Shown: positions 22,764 to 34,091 of the stretch, in pieces
How positions within the stretch are numbered: the first letter of the stretch is position 1
Layout: each line of letters begins with the position of its first letter
NCBI GenBank assembly: GCA_016906335.1
Contig: JADEYG010000007.1
Coordinates: 1,021,001 to 1,085,000 of the forward strand
Direction: 5' to 3'
Source: Novakomyces olei
Taxonomy: Eukaryota > Ascomycota > Novakomycetes > Novakomycetales > Novakomycetaceae
Length of the DNA: 64,000 bases
Position numbers and translations under genes: made by a program
Notes under the pieces: generated by a model
What the model saw: only the letters and a program-made list of their open reading frames with translations
Databases searched by the model: none
Told to the model about the DNA's origin: nothing

Positions 22764-22844
22764 TGTCCCACGCAGCCAAAGCTGAGGCCCCGCCTCCGGA
22801 CTACCGCTTTTGCGCCTGCCACTTTGGCACACTAATTTGTCCAC

Positions 22845-23757
22845 TGCGCGGATCTACGTGCGTCGCATGTTTTATGTATATACAAACAAATGTATGACGC
22901 CTATCAACGAGTGGCCAATCGAGCGAAACCCTATTTATTATATGAGCCCAATGTGTACAAAAGTACCGTACCGTATTTCAAAATATTATTCAAGTCTGTG
23001 AAGTGTCCATATAAAGTTAAATTAGAGCGTTTATTATAATTAAATATTCGAGCAATACACGTGTCGCAATGTAAAATCTGTTTAGCCTAAGCTCAAGAAC
23101 AATGTTAGAATCTTAGATTGTAGCATAGTTCTGAAGGTAGAGTGAATATTTGAATTAGCGACGAACAATAGCTTCAGCTGAATCCCAAGAGGTTTGAGAG
23201 TTCGCTTGGTCATATAGATACATATTTATAACTATGTATTGTAAAGTGGAATCCGGTAAACTAAAGTCAAACACTAACACGTACGTTAGATGTATCTGAA
23301 TTGAAAAAGATAAACAAAAATAGTGTGAGGGGTTAAATAGATTCATAGTTCAACAAACGCAAACAACTCGAGGTCAGTAAAACCTCTAATATACGGCCTA
23401 CACATGTTTATTTACTTATATATTTTTAAATTTATTTTTATTTATTTTTATTTTTATTTTTTTATTTTTATTATATATATTTTTTTTTATATTTAAACCT
23501 CACTTTGTACGGTTTTTACGTATCCAAACGATCAGTACATTAAAATAATACACACAGACGCCCATGCCTGTCCAGTCTGGACGGCAGCATTAACTGGCGC
23601 GCGGCGCTTGAATTTCGGTGCGTACAGAGCAGCGCGGCAGTCCCGTGTCCTTAATAAGATTGGATCTATTTACAAATTTTGCTGGCGTACTGTGGTGCAG
23701 CAAAGGTAGTTTCGACAAAGAGCAGGCAGTTTACAGAATTGATCAATTAATTGTGTA

Positions 23758-23788
<31 letters not shown>

Positions 23789-23833
23789 AATCGATTAGCT
23801 GGAGACAATTACAGTTTATGTGCCTCGAGCGCT
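22845..23833. other. Divergent spacer between cyclin and SNF5
   Basis: About 1 kb, AT-rich. It contains a T/A low-complexity block at 23410-23500 and a (GATT)n run ending just before SNF5. Short open frames have no domain. It presumably carries both promoters. Confidence 0.4.
23758..23788. repeat. (GATT)n tract upstream of SNF5
   Basis: Seven to eight GATT units about 45 bp before the SNF5 start codon, probably in its 5' leader. Confidence 0.9.
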
Positions 23834-26179
23834 ATGGACGGATACTATGCTGCCGATGCAAGCACGCAAATGCGCAATGATACGGTGGGCTCAGCGGGTA
23901 TGGACCCGGATCCGAGTCAGACAAGGTCAAGTGTGGATCCTGCAAGCTCTGCTGCCGCTGGCTCGAGCGGCAATACGAGTACCGCAAACGCGGGTAGTGC
24001 AGCCACTCGTGCTGCAGCAATTGCCGTCGATGCTGGCCGAGTCGAGGAGAAGGCGAACAGTGATTTTGGGAGCGGTATTAACAATAAAACAAGCAGCAAA
24101 CAGGCAGCTACAAGCTCCAAAGCTTCGAGCGGCAGCAAATCCCTTTCGCATGTTGATTTACGGGTGGAAGACTACAAGACCCGCGACTGGATTTACGAGG
24201 ATTCTATTCTGGCGGCTCAGCAGCAATCTTCACAGGTACTAGTAAGAGAGAAGCAGGAAGCGCTGCACTCAATATCTGCCGCTCGAGAATTGCTAAGCAC
24301 TGCTCTAAACAGCCATAATGCTACCAATAATACCCGTCGTAAACCCGCTCCTGCAACACACGCCACCGATCCTTACACGACCGTTTACGGCGCCGGGTAT
24401 GGCGGATGGGGAAACGGCCGCACTGCCTGTTTTCCACGTGCGTCTTCCCTCATACTGCCACGTGACCGTAAACGGCCACGTGGCCGACGCGATTTCTGTC
24501 CCTCTAAAAGGCAGAAGCAGTCACAGGCGCACGTACCGGAAATGCTGGTCCCCGTGCGGCTTGATATCGATGCTGATCGCTGGCGGATTAAAGATACCCT
24601 AACCTGGAACGCGGCCGAGCAGTCTTTGGCGTTCCAAATGTTTGCAGAAACTCTGTGCCGGGATATGTGTATCCCCGTCAGTGTGGCCACTACGATTGCC
24701 CAGTCGATGGCGGCTCAAGTTCAGGATTACTATCCCGCTGTCCAGGATAATATTAATCAAAATCAATATCAATATCAATATCAAAATCAATATCAAAATC
24801 AATATCATAATCAATATCAAAATCAATATCATAATCAATATCAAAATCAATATCAAAATCAAGATCAAAATCAAAATCAGAATCAGGATCAAGATTTACG
24901 GATACAAATTAAACTGGATATAACGCACGGCAATATTAATCTGCAAGACTCGTTTGAATGGGATATCGGTAACGGTGAAAACGATCCGGAAGCCTTTGCC
25001 CGCTGTTTGTGTGCAGAACTGGGATTACATCGAGAGTTTGAGACGGCAGTTGCCCATGAAATTAGGGAGCAGGTGCAAATGTACACGAAAAGCTTGTTTT
25101 TGATCGGGTACGCGTTTGATGGATCTGTTGTTGAGGATGCAGAAATAAGGGCATTTCAATTGCCGCCATTAATACGGGCACTAAGGCCCCGTGAGCTGGT
25201 AGATGGCTACTCGCCACTACTGGCTCCATTAGACGAAGACGCACTTGACCGTCAGGACAAGGACCAGGATAGGGAGTCGAGGCGGAAGAAGCGAAGGCAG
25301 GTAAGAGCGGGTAAGCGTGGAGCGACCCTTCCGGATCTCTCCGAAGTGCCACGGACGCATCGGACGCCGATCCTGCATACGGTACTAACTGCCTCTGACC
25401 CTCACGTTGGCCGCTTTGGAGTAGTTAAGCCGATCAGTCTGGCGGCTGCTGAAGACAGGGATACTGATAGTCTCGAAGCTGGCAGCAGTGGCAGACTGCC
25501 GAGCTTACCGATCGGCTCAAACATGCTAAATACTATTAATATGAACAGTAATAATATTAATAATGTCGCCAGCCGGTACCAGCAACAGCCCACGCCAGGC
25601 ACAAGCTTCCCTGCGAGATCGGCACATGGCTCCGCTGCTGGTTATTCGAACTTTCGTCATTATACACGAACCGAGTCTTCGCGTTCTATTGAATCACAGA
25701 CGCGTAGAAACGCGCGTTCGCCTACTCCGAGTTTAATTGTTACTTTACGCGTTCCCACGTGGAAACTTTACCGAGCACGTGCTTCAAAGTTTGACAGTGC
25801 TACTTCGTTCCGCCGGCCGGGAACTGTAACTTCCGCGGCAAGTCAAATCCAACGTAATACTCCCCCTCAATCAGCCGCCTCAACTGCCGGGTCTAGACCA
25901 GGATCGGCCTCCTCAATGTCGCCGTACAATCAGCCGAGATCGCGATCAAGTGTGACGCCTTCAAGGCAGCAGCAGTTTTCATCTGCTCCACAATCTCCAA
26001 ACATGAACTACAATATGGCGCCAGCGCAAATGAACACGATTAACCCGAGCATGATGAGTATAAATGGTCCAGGCGAGTCTTTTGAATCACCAGGAATCTC
26101 GCCCGCAATGCTTACAAGGCAAACTTTTTCTCCTAATAATGGAGGGAACAATGCTGAAGGGCAGCAATGGTACCAGTAG
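23834..26179 (+). CDS. SNF5: SNF5/SMARCB1 chromatin-remodelling subunit
   Basis: A single-exon gene of 781 aa from the ATG at 23834 (MDGYYAAD). SNF5 bridges the SWI/SNF ATPase module and the nucleosome acidic patch. The two SNF5 repeats are visible: PVRLDIDADRWRIKDTLTWN with an SVATTIAQSMAAQV helix, and IQIKLDITHGNINLQDSFEW followed by FARCLCAELGL and AVAHEIREQV. The acid/basic C-terminal helix (RESRRKKRRQVRAGKRGAT) resembles the arginine-rich nucleosome anchor. Between the repeats is an NQYQ-rich insertion (about residues 307-353) from a microsatellite. Ser/Ala/Asn-rich flanks are probably disordered. I cannot exclude the paralogue Sfh1 of RSC. Confidence 0.9.
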   Translation: MDGYYAADASTQMRNDTVGSAGMDPDPSQTRSSVDPASSAAAGSSGNTSTANAGSAATRAAAIAVDAGRVEEKANSDFGSGINNKTSSKQAATSSKASSGSKSLSHVDLRVEDYKTRDWIYEDSILAAQQQSSQVLVREKQEALHSISAARELLSTALNSHNATNNTRRKPAPATHATDPYTTVYGAGYGGWGNGRTACFPRASSLILPRDRKRPRGRRDFCPSKRQKQSQAHVPEMLVPVRLDIDADRWRIKDTLTWNAAEQSLAFQMFAETLCRDMCIPVSVATTIAQSMAAQVQDYYPAVQDNINQNQYQYQYQNQYQNQYHNQYQNQYHNQYQNQYQNQDQNQNQNQDQDLRIQIKLDITHGNINLQDSFEWDIGNGENDPEAFARCLCAELGLHREFETAVAHEIREQVQMYTKSLFLIGYAFDGSVVEDAEIRAFQLPPLIRALRPRELVDGYSPLLAPLDEDALDRQDKDQDRESRRKKRRQVRAGKRGATLPDLSEVPRTHRTPILHTVLTASDPHVGRFGVVKPISLAAAEDRDTDSLEAGSSGRLPSLPIGSNMLNTINMNSNNINNVASRYQQQPTPGTSFPARSAHGSAAGYSNFRHYTRTESSRSIESQTRRNARSPTPSLIVTLRVPTWKLYRARASKFDSATSFRRPGTVTSAASQIQRNTPPQSAASTAGSRPGSASSMSPYNQPRSRSSVTPSRQQQFSSAPQSPNMNYNMAPAQMNTINPSMMSINGPGESFESPGISPAMLTRQTFSPNNGGNNAEGQQWYQ
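24753..24893. repeat. In-frame AATCAATATCA repeat in SNF5
   Basis: A 12-bp/6-bp based array encoding Asn-Gln-Tyr-Gln units. It has no stop in several frames of either strand, which creates spurious open frames. It lies between the two SNF5 repeats. Confidence 0.95.
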
Positions 26180-26229
26180 TGGGGGGATCCATATTGAAGA
26201 CCGGTTTAGTTGGTTTAATGTCTCTTTCA

Positions 26230-26267
<38 letters not shown>

Positions 26268-26573
26268 TTTTTCTGTGACTTTTTTTTTTTTTCTCTTCAT
26301 CTGCTCTTTACTTGCTCTTTTATTTTCTGTTGCCGATTAACAATGATTGAAACGTCTATCGACCAGTCTGGTTTACATGTTGACTTGTCGAGAAAATTGT
26401 TTGAGCATACCACACACAAGCTCTGGTTTTATCCCCGATTTTTGATCGAACTAGCTAGACACGAGTGTCTGCATGAAACATGAGTAATGTATTACATATC
26501 CTGTACATATAATATATACATATTTTTGAAAATAACAAAATTTATTACTCTTTTTTTGGCCATGTACTATGCA
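26180..26573. other. Convergent spacer SNF5/HMT1
   Basis: About 390 bp with a 31-bp T run at 26232-26262 and a second T run at 26281. It holds the two 3' UTRs; no gene is seen. Confidence 0.5.
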
Positions 26574-29386
26574 TCATTGCGTACCACCGTCCGTTTCCGT
26601 AAGAGATATCTCCTTCTCCGCTTTGATTTGTTTCATCCACAAATCATGGTATGCGCCCTGCTTTTTCAAAAGATCTGCATGCGTTCCCCTCTCGATAATT
26701 TGTCCTTGGTGGACGTAGAGTATAAGGTCGCTATTTATGATTGTCGACAGCCTGAATTTAGCATAAATGAATAAATAAAATATATTATGCTTTTTCATAC
26801 CTATGAGCGACAACGATAGATGTCCTGCCACGCATGAGCTCTGCCAGAGCTTGCTGAATCAGTCTTTCCGTATGAGTATCGAGGGCACTATAATAGTCAG
26901 TATTATATATATAATCGAAAACAAAAATAAAAAATAATATAAAGCAAGAACAATCAGATAAGCAACTTACGAAGTAGCCTCGTCCAGAAGAATTATCTCG
27001 GGCGATTTTAGCAAGGCACGTGCAATCGCTACACGCTGCTTTTCACCTCCAGAAAGCCGAAGACCACGTTCGCCCACTTTACTCTCGTACCCGTCAGGAA
27101 ACGAAAGAATTCGGTCGTGAATCTGTGCGGCTTTTGCAGCCTCAAACACCTCTTCGTCCGTCGCTGAAGGCTTCGCATAACGTATATTGTACATTATACT
27201 CTCATTAAATAGCACAGCGTCCTGTGGAACTACACCAATAATACCCCTAAGTGATTGCATAGTGACATCACGCACATTCTGGCCATTCACCAATATTGCA
27301 CCCTTGTCTGTATCATAAAATCGGAAGAGTAGTTTAAGCAGTGTTGATTTACCTCCACCGGACTCGCCTACAAGAGCTACTGTCTTCCCTGGTTCAATCA
27401 GAAAAGAAATATCAATCAGAGCTGGTCTCCGCCCATCATAAGAGAAATGAACGTTTTGAAACTCGATACGAGCCTGGGAAAACGGAGGACCGCTTTGCAT
27501 TGCGCTTATATCAACAGCGCCCGGTTTGTCCTGCACAGTAGGCTGCTCTTGAAAGAGCTCCAGCAGCCTTTCAGCATCAATCAGACTAGACTGCAGAGTA
27601 CGAAAGTACATGCCGAAAAAGTTTAGTGGCTGTTGCAGCTGAGCCATGTACGTCAGCATGGCCACAAAGGATCCAACCGTGTTGAGCCCCTGTGAGACAC
27701 GGTACGCACTTAGCAGCGAGGCTGCTAATAACCCTAGTGTAAATATGCCGCCTTGAACAACGTTAATGAGACTCAAGGAAGACAGCACTTTCCACTCGGC
27801 CCGTTGGTAATCGCCCACAGCATCAGCGTACCGATCAATCTCAAAGGGCTCCGCATTAAAGTACTTTACAGTCTCAAAATTAGCAATGCCGTCATTTTTC
27901 ACACTGTACTCTTCCCGACTCTTGTTCACCATATCCCGCCGCATCTCTGTGCGCCACTCTGTGATTTTAATAGTGGCATATATGTATGCAAGCGACATTA
28001 TAACAACAATAAGGGCGAAATATGAGTCAAAAGCGACGACAAAGTAAACCATTGCCATAATCAGGTCAACAGCCACGGGAAATATTTGGAAAATTAGCTG
28101 CTCTATAAAGTTGTTTATAGAATTTCCTTTGCCGAGGGCCGACATTACTTCGCCTGTTTTCTTTTTCAAGTGGAAATCAAGGGAAAGACTTTGCACGTGG
28201 GCGAGAGCAGCGATAGACAGTGAGCGGTAAGCGTACTGTAGCAGTGGGTACCACAATAAACTGCGCAAGGAGCCCAATAAGCTCATATTGCCCTGTAAAT
28301 AGCGCAAAAGTACATACAACAGCAGTCCTGTCCAGGGCATTCCCCGTCCCTCAGATAAAATATTTGTTACGCGGCCCAACTGTATCGGAGTAAGAAGGTT
28401 CACTATCCGACCAAGTACCATGAGCACTACACATAGGAAAACAAGCAGTTGTAATCGCGGCTGCCTTGATGGCCACAAGTGTGGTAAAAAGACACGGAAC
28501 GACGTTGCATACTGGACCCAGCTGAGTTCTGAAGGACGAGCTTTGCGGCCCGTATCTTTGGGAGTAGAGGCCTCGCTACTTTGTGCTGCGCTTTCAACAC
28601 CGTTGCCATCCGTACCAGACTGCTTAAAAGTTCCGTACTCTGCCCGGGACGGAGGGCTTGTTGCTGCCTCACTATCGGATTGCTGATGCTGTCCTCCCTT
28701 TATGCGTAGAGCAGTGTAAACTGTAGTAGCAAGAACAAGCAGAGCCAGACGGACAGACACAGCTGCCAAAGTAGCGATAGCCCAGGCGTCTAGCGTACTG
28801 CTGCCTTTACGGTGACTGGCTCCAAACTGCAGAGCCAGAAGCGAAATATCCGCTACTAGTGAGAGCGCAAAAGGCGCTAGAATATGCCAGCGAAGTGCTT
28901 CAAGTACCGATCCCGTGCTTCTAGGCAGAGGCTTTGCATCAGCCACTGATACTAGCATTATTATATACACAAACAGAACGCTGATCAGGTAAAACTAGCC
29001 GTCAGTCGGTATACATCACGCTAAACTTACCACATAAGATTCTGTGGTCCACCATTGAGGCACGCTTAGAGCATGCACAATGACAATACCGGCCTCTGCC
29101 ACCTATCCCATTAGCCTTTGCTTTACATATATAAAATGCTCACAAAAGTGGCGGCGATAGCAACAATCGACCATGCTAGTAATCGTTTCGGCTCTCTGTT
29201 GTACTTGTAGCTACCGAACCGGAAGGTTGTCTGGTTCGACAGTAACTGTTCACGCTCGCTTCTGCCGCGTGGCGAGGGTTTAGCAGCATAAGCAGAGCTT
29301 AACAGTGAAAGCAAGGTTAAAGTAGAGACTAGTGCTATCGACACAGCATAGTGCAAAACCCTGACTGCCGTTGCCGGGCCTGTCAT
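26574..29386 (-). CDS. HMT1: Vacuolar half ABC transporter, Hmt1/ABCB6 type
   Basis: Five exons: 29386-29144, 29102-29031, 28994-26971, 26887-26801 and 26751-26574, giving 867 aa (fission yeast Hmt1 830). An N-terminal hydrophobic TMD0 (exons 1-3) precedes the six-helix ABC_membrane domain. The ATPase domain shows Walker A GESGGGKST near residue 648, signature LSGGEKQR, Walker B IILLDEATS and the H-loop IVVAHR. The TMD0 and EFQNVHFSYDGRRPALID place it with Hmt1/ABCB6 rather than mitochondrial Atm1, whose NBD is similar but which lacks TMD0. Hmt1 carries phytochelatins or glutathione conjugates into the vacuole for cadmium tolerance. The introns are 41, 36, 83 and 49 nt; the exon 1-3 model was chosen for frame continuity. 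Confidence 0.88.
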
Positions 29387-29891
29387 CTCCAAAGTGTCGT
29401 CTGCATATATTATTCTCGCGTACCAATAACCATTAATGTTATTATTGCCTTGGCATAATACTAAAGTGGTGTTACCTCGTGCTCTATCTGTTTCTCATTA
29501 CAGTGATTTAGGCGTACCTAACAATAGCCGTACGTTAATAATAGTCGTACTTTAATAATAGCCGTACTTAATAATAGCCATACTTTAATAATAGCCAAAA
29601 AGTCACTCAAATTATATAGATTACCGCTACAGCACACGTTTACGGCCGCTTAAAGTGTTTCATAGTCGCAGATTGGTGCTCCGGCAATTGTTTCTATGAA
29701 ACACATGTACATGAGAATTATAGGGTTTTTAATGACGCGCATGAGCTTTCTTACGGTGAATGGTAACGATCCAATTGTGCAACTCACAGTCATTATTCTA
29801 ATAGTCATACAAAGTTATGCAGTAATCTCTATCAGAATCCAAATCCACAGAATTTACGCGAAGATTCTCTTCGTCTTTATGCCACTTCATG
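29387..29891. other. Spacer between DHHC gene and HMT1
   Basis: About 500 bp upstream of HMT1. It contains four to five copies of a roughly 17-bp unit TAATAATAGCCGTAC at 29522-29600. No gene is seen. Confidence 0.5.
29522..29600. repeat. Short tandem repeat, ~17 bp unit
   Basis: Units of the form TTAATAATAGCCGTAC repeat about five times with small changes (GTAC, CATAC). They lie in the HMT1 promoter region, so they could also be regulatory sites. Confidence 0.75.
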
Positions 29892-31031
29892 CTAAGCACT
29901 CTCCCTCGTAGCCGGCAAGGGCGGCATGTTGTAATTTGCGCCAGCGAGCTGTTTCCACTGAGGCAATAGCGCAGGATTGTACTCGAAATGTAACCCACTG
30001 CTGTTTGATACCTGGGGCTCGGTTCCAGGGAGAGGTAGAAACCACAGAAAAGGCGATGGTCCCATAACAGAAATCCAATTGTGATAAGCACTACAATCCC
30101 ATGGTAACTGGCCTGCAGAAGTGGCAATTACAGCGCGTTTACCCGTTTCAAATTCGACCGATAGCAAGTACGAACGGTTGTGCTGATTCAATTGTTCAAA
30201 CGACGTAAGATTACGAAGCGCGAAAAGAATGTGCGAGACACAGAGTCCCCCAGTCATGCAAAGTGCTGCTGCAGAAATAGGCAAAAGACTGATCCAGCAG
30301 CCGTAAATGTGAGTATGTGCTAAATGCCGATACTTGGTCATTAGTACGGCGGTCGCTATTAGCACGTACGACGATAAAAGTGTGAGGTATGACACAAACA
30401 AGATGAAAAACTTTTGCGACGTATAAGCAATGCAGCACCCGAGCCAGACGCAATAGTGATCAAGTTTTAGTATGCAACACCCAGCCTCGCCACTGTGGTG
30501 GGCTCGGTCTGGTTTGAGCCGCTGACAGGAATAACACCACCTCGGGTGGCCGTACATGTCACACTGGAACACGGGGAAAGACTGCGCTAATTCTGTGTCA
30601 TACGAGTACCGAGAAACTTGGCAAGAAGCTGCGGTGCGAGTGGCTATTGCAGCCAGTAAGGCAAGCGTGGCCAGTACTAGGTAGAAGGTAATTAAAGGTG
30701 CTGCCAGTCTAACATTATGCGCATCATGTAGTATACTTGTAGTGCAAATAAGGCCACAGAAAACGTAAGAAACATATACAGCAAGAAGCAGTGTCGCTAC
30801 CGGCACCACTATCCCCAGTAATTTAGCGTTTCGTATTAGTCTCTTTGACCTTTTAGCGCTTCTTTCTCGTTCAGCTTCAGTTTCGTCTTGCTCTGCATCA
30901 TCGTCATACGGATCTTGAATTAAAGTGGAGCGAGCGTTTTTGACAGCAGGAGGCGCTGTACAGCACGCAAAAGGAGTATGGTTTTCCTGTACCTTCTTTT
31001 CGGCCGCCGGTGCGGCTCTTTCATCGTCCAT
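29892..31031 (-). CDS. Palmitoyltransferase with DHYC active site (Pfa5-like)
   Basis: A single-exon gene of 379 aa. Two N-terminal TM helices follow a cytosolic Glu-rich stretch; then the cysteine-rich domain CYSCQRLKPDRAHHSGEAGC...LKLDHYCVWLGCCIAY and two more TM helices. DHHC enzymes attach palmitate to cytosolic Cys of membrane proteins. The catalytic tetrad here reads DHYC; yeast Akr1, Akr2 and Pfa5 carry the same change and remain active. No ankyrin repeats are present, so Akr1 is excluded and Pfa5-like is the best call. The TTxE and PaCCT motifs after TM4 are not obvious. It is divergent from PA2G4. Confidence 0.88.
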   Translation of the reverse strand: MDDERAAPAAEKKVQENHTPFACCTAPPAVKNARSTLIQDPYDDDAEQDETEAERERSAKRSKRLIRNAKLLGIVVPVATLLLAVYVSYVFCGLICTTSILHDAHNVRLAAPLITFYLVLATLALLAAIATRTAASCQVSRYSYDTELAQSFPVFQCDMYGHPRWCYSCQRLKPDRAHHSGEAGCCILKLDHYCVWLGCCIAYTSQKFFILFVSYLTLLSSYVLIATAVLMTKYRHLAHTHIYGCWISLLPISAAALCMTGGLCVSHILFALRNLTSFEQLNQHNRSYLLSVEFETGKRAVIATSAGQLPWDCSAYHNWISVMGPSPFLWFLPLPGTEPQVSNSSGLHFEYNPALLPQWKQLAGANYNMPPLPATRESA

Positions 31032-31831
31032 CGAATTGCCAATGTCTAACTTCTATTGGGCAAAAAGTGCTCCAGCGACACTCACGCCGTCAACTGACTA
31101 AAATTGATGCGCACCATTGGGCCAGAAAGCCAGATTTTACTTGGCATCCATCCACTTTGCGAGTTGGTGTGGAGATGCGGTGCTTTGGGTTTAGCAATTC
31201 CACCGTACATTTATCGGTGTGGAAGTTTAAATCAGTGTATTGCGTAAGTAAAGTGCGCAGGTTACTCCAATAATTATTTATTAATATTAAATGATATACT
31301 TGATAAAATTAAGCAAAAGATTCGTAGTACATATAAAAAGTTAGGCTGAGAAGAATTTGAGTATGTTTTGTGTAAAAGTGTACCAATACCAAAGAAGCCT
31401 ATAGGCGTACACAGTCTGCGGGAAATGTAGGGCAAATTCGTAAATTGATGAGCATTGCCGCACATTGCTGGTAGCACAAAGTGTGTGAATACACCACTGC
31501 TGTAATGCTATAATGAATGCTCCATTAAAAAGTTGGTCTGGGGTAGACCTTCACGCTAGTATCCTTTGATATCGCTTCTAGTCACTTTTTGTCGCTTTAT
31601 CACTTTGTATTTATAACTTTATTGCTTAATCACTTTGTACCAGTATTACTCCAGTTTAGACGGTACGATTTCGTATTCCAGCGAGTAATTACTACGATGT
31701 CATACTTTATAGCTGAACGTCAAATCGCGAGCTAAAGCAATCTTAGATTTAATCTGTATAAAAAAATAAAGAATCCTTAAAATATTTTAGCTCTAAAATC
31801 TTTTATACTCACTTGCAGGGCAATTGTAAGG
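31032..31831. other. Divergent spacer DHHC/PA2G4
   Basis: An 800-bp intergenic region. Around 31575-31650 an ATCACTTTGTA-like phrase repeats three times. An acceptor-like TTGCAG just before the PA2G4 ATG suggests a 5' UTR intron. No coding gene is seen. Confidence 0.4.
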
Positions 31832-33239
31832 ATGACGCAGGAGGCAAAAGCGGCGGATGCTGCCGTGGACAACACACTAGCCAACCCCGATGTGCTTCAG
31901 CGTTATCGCGAGGCTGCTGACATTTCTCAGCGTGCATTAGCACATGTGAAGACGCTTTGCGTTGACGGAGCAAAAATCATCGATATTTGCACAGCCGGTG
32001 ACCAGTTCATCGTTGACGCGTGTTCTAAGGTTTTCAAGGGCAAGAACGTGGTCAAAGGTGAGTAGAGTGGGAACGGCAATCATATGCTCGGTTTCGAGCT
32101 TCTTTATTTGTTTTACAGTCAACTAATTCTTCAGGTATTGCCTTCCCCACATCTGTGTCGCCAGACAATATTGCCACCCATCTTTGCCCACTCCCTCAAG
32201 ATCCAGAGGCAGAGATGGTATTGAAGAATGGTCAGCTGGTCAAGGTGTCTCTTGGCGCCCAGCTGGACGGATTTGCTTCCGTTTTGGCAGATACTTTTTC
32301 TGTAGGTGGCGGCAAAGTATCGGGCCGTAGAGCCGATGCCTTGCGGGCGGCTTATGAGGCCACTGAGTTTGCCGTGCGTACAATTGCACCTGGAAACAAA
32401 AACTGGGATGTTACCCAGGGCGTGCAAAAGGTCGCTGAGGCTTATGGGTGCAAGCCAGTTGAGGGTAAGCTGATTCTAATCATTTCGTATTTTAGAATGA
32501 GCCATTTGAGCCTTTTGGCTTTCTCTTTAATTTCTATTCACTGTTTATGCTTTTCGTTTGGCTGGTACTACCTGCATTTCTTATTGATTTTTCGTCATGA
32601 AAATTCACTAATCATAATATAGGAATGCTCTCGCATCAACAGTTGCAAAACGTCATTGATGGCAAGAAACAGATTATAATCAACCCCAGCGAAAGCCAGC
32701 GCAAAGCTATGGAGACTTGCACGTTTGACGTGAACGAAGTTTACGGCATTGACATTCTCATTTCCAGCGGTGATGGCCATGTGCGCCGAACCGAGGCAGC
32801 CACGCGAATCTACAAGAAGGCCACTGATGTTACGTACAGCCTTAAACTGCAGACGTCTCGGCGAACTTTTGCTGAGATTCAGCGCAAAGCTGGAGCGTTT
32901 CCTTTTACCCTGCGAGGCTTAGACGATGAAAAGAAGGCTCGTATGGGCGTGCAAGAGTGTGTGCAACACAATTTGCTAGTACCGTATGATGTACTGTATG
33001 AGAAGGAGGGCGAATACGTAGCACAGTTCTTCTCTACCATTGCCTTGACGAAGAATGGTACTGTTCGTTTGACCGGTCCGACTGATTTCGACGTTGCCAT
33101 CCTTGAAAACGAATCGAAATTGCCGGAAGAACTGCGGCAGGTCGTCGATACGCCGCTCAAACTGGCAAAGAAGAAGAAGAATAAGTCGAAAAAGGCTGCT
33201 CCTAGCGTCGATTCTGCTCCTGCTACGGCAGAAGAGTAA
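31832..33239 (+). CDS. PA2G4/EBP1-like protein
   Basis: Exons 31832-32057, 32135-32464 and 32623-33239 give 390 aa (human PA2G4 394, fission yeast Cdb4 381). The fold is a methionine-aminopeptidase pita-bread without metal ligands. Landmarks are LANPDVLQRYREAADISQRAL, KGIAFPTSVSPDN (split by an intron), DVTQGVQKVAEAYGCKPVEGMLSHQ and VYGIDILISSGDG. The C-terminal KKKKNKSKK tail matches the lysine-rich nucleolar/RNA-binding end of Ebp1. It associates with 60S ribosomes and growth control. Introns are 77 and 158 nt. Confidence 0.94.
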
Positions 33240-34091
33240 ACGGTTAAAACAAGAAGGAGAAAAGGGGAATATATTCATGATTTTTCAAAAACTTTTATGG
33301 ATATTCTCTAACGCGATCAGCGCATTTACCGCGCTACAATCCAGACAGGCTCTACATGTAGGAAGGTATTGCACTCTTCGCGCTCTCTGTCCCCTCGATA
33401 AGATGAATTTTCCTTGAAATTCTTTGGCACAAAACAAGATTAAAAAGAAAAATAATATTATTATTATTTTTGGCATTAGAGTTGCGTCCATTCAAAATGG
33501 CCGAGTATCCCGGGCTAGACTGCAGTAGAAAAAATGTAAACCAAACCGCGTCAGATTCGTATTCTGACGCCCCCGTCTCGTTTGCGCCTCGTTAAACACT
33601 ATATTCTTCTAATTTTATTTTCAGTTTTCTTCAAGTATATATAATTTTGCGTGTATCTCCAAACATACTAGTTTATTCCCGGCCGGTCAGAAGAGATGCA
33701 GCAAAAGTAAAACAAAATATATTATTGGAGCAGTTAAAAACAAGACTGCGCAATCAGCAAAAATTGGCACTGCTCTTTTTGTTGATTTCTACGTGAACGG
33801 TTTCTCAGCCGAACGGTTCAGTGTGAAGAACGCGTATACCGAGTGTGGGTGTTTTTAATTTTTGATATTTTCATTCTCTTTGCCTCTTCGGAGCTGCTGA
33901 GATCAAAATCGCGTTGAATCGTTGGGAAAACGGACGAATATTGGTTGCAAATATTATCTTTTTGGGGCCTATTGTAAAAGCTCTGATCTGGTACAAATCA
34001 CCGTCCTCGATTCCGAGCACAAGCCCGTTGTGTCTCGGATTATTTCCCCCTGTCTTTTAATCGTTATATCCGTGGCCCGCTTGTTCCATGT
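33240..34091. other. Spacer before Rco1-like gene
   Basis: About 850 bp holding the PA2G4 3' UTR and the promoter/5' leader of the next gene. An upstream ATG at 34088 is out of frame with the CDS start. No gene is recognised. Confidence 0.4.

Noticed and set aside
24475-24488. Perfect palindrome CGGCCACGTGGCCG in SNF5
   Set aside because: It is inside the coding sequence; a CACGTG core is common and there is no other sign of a regulatory site.
24599-24892. Minus-strand Ile/Leu-rich open frame inside SNF5
   Set aside because: It is the reverse of the AATCAATATCA array; SNF5 on the plus strand is clearly the gene.
29119-29142. A 24-nt intron in HMT1 beginning at GTAAAG
   Set aside because: Too short to splice and gives a stop; the 41-nt intron from GTGAGC (29143) keeps the frame and has a GCTAAT branch site.
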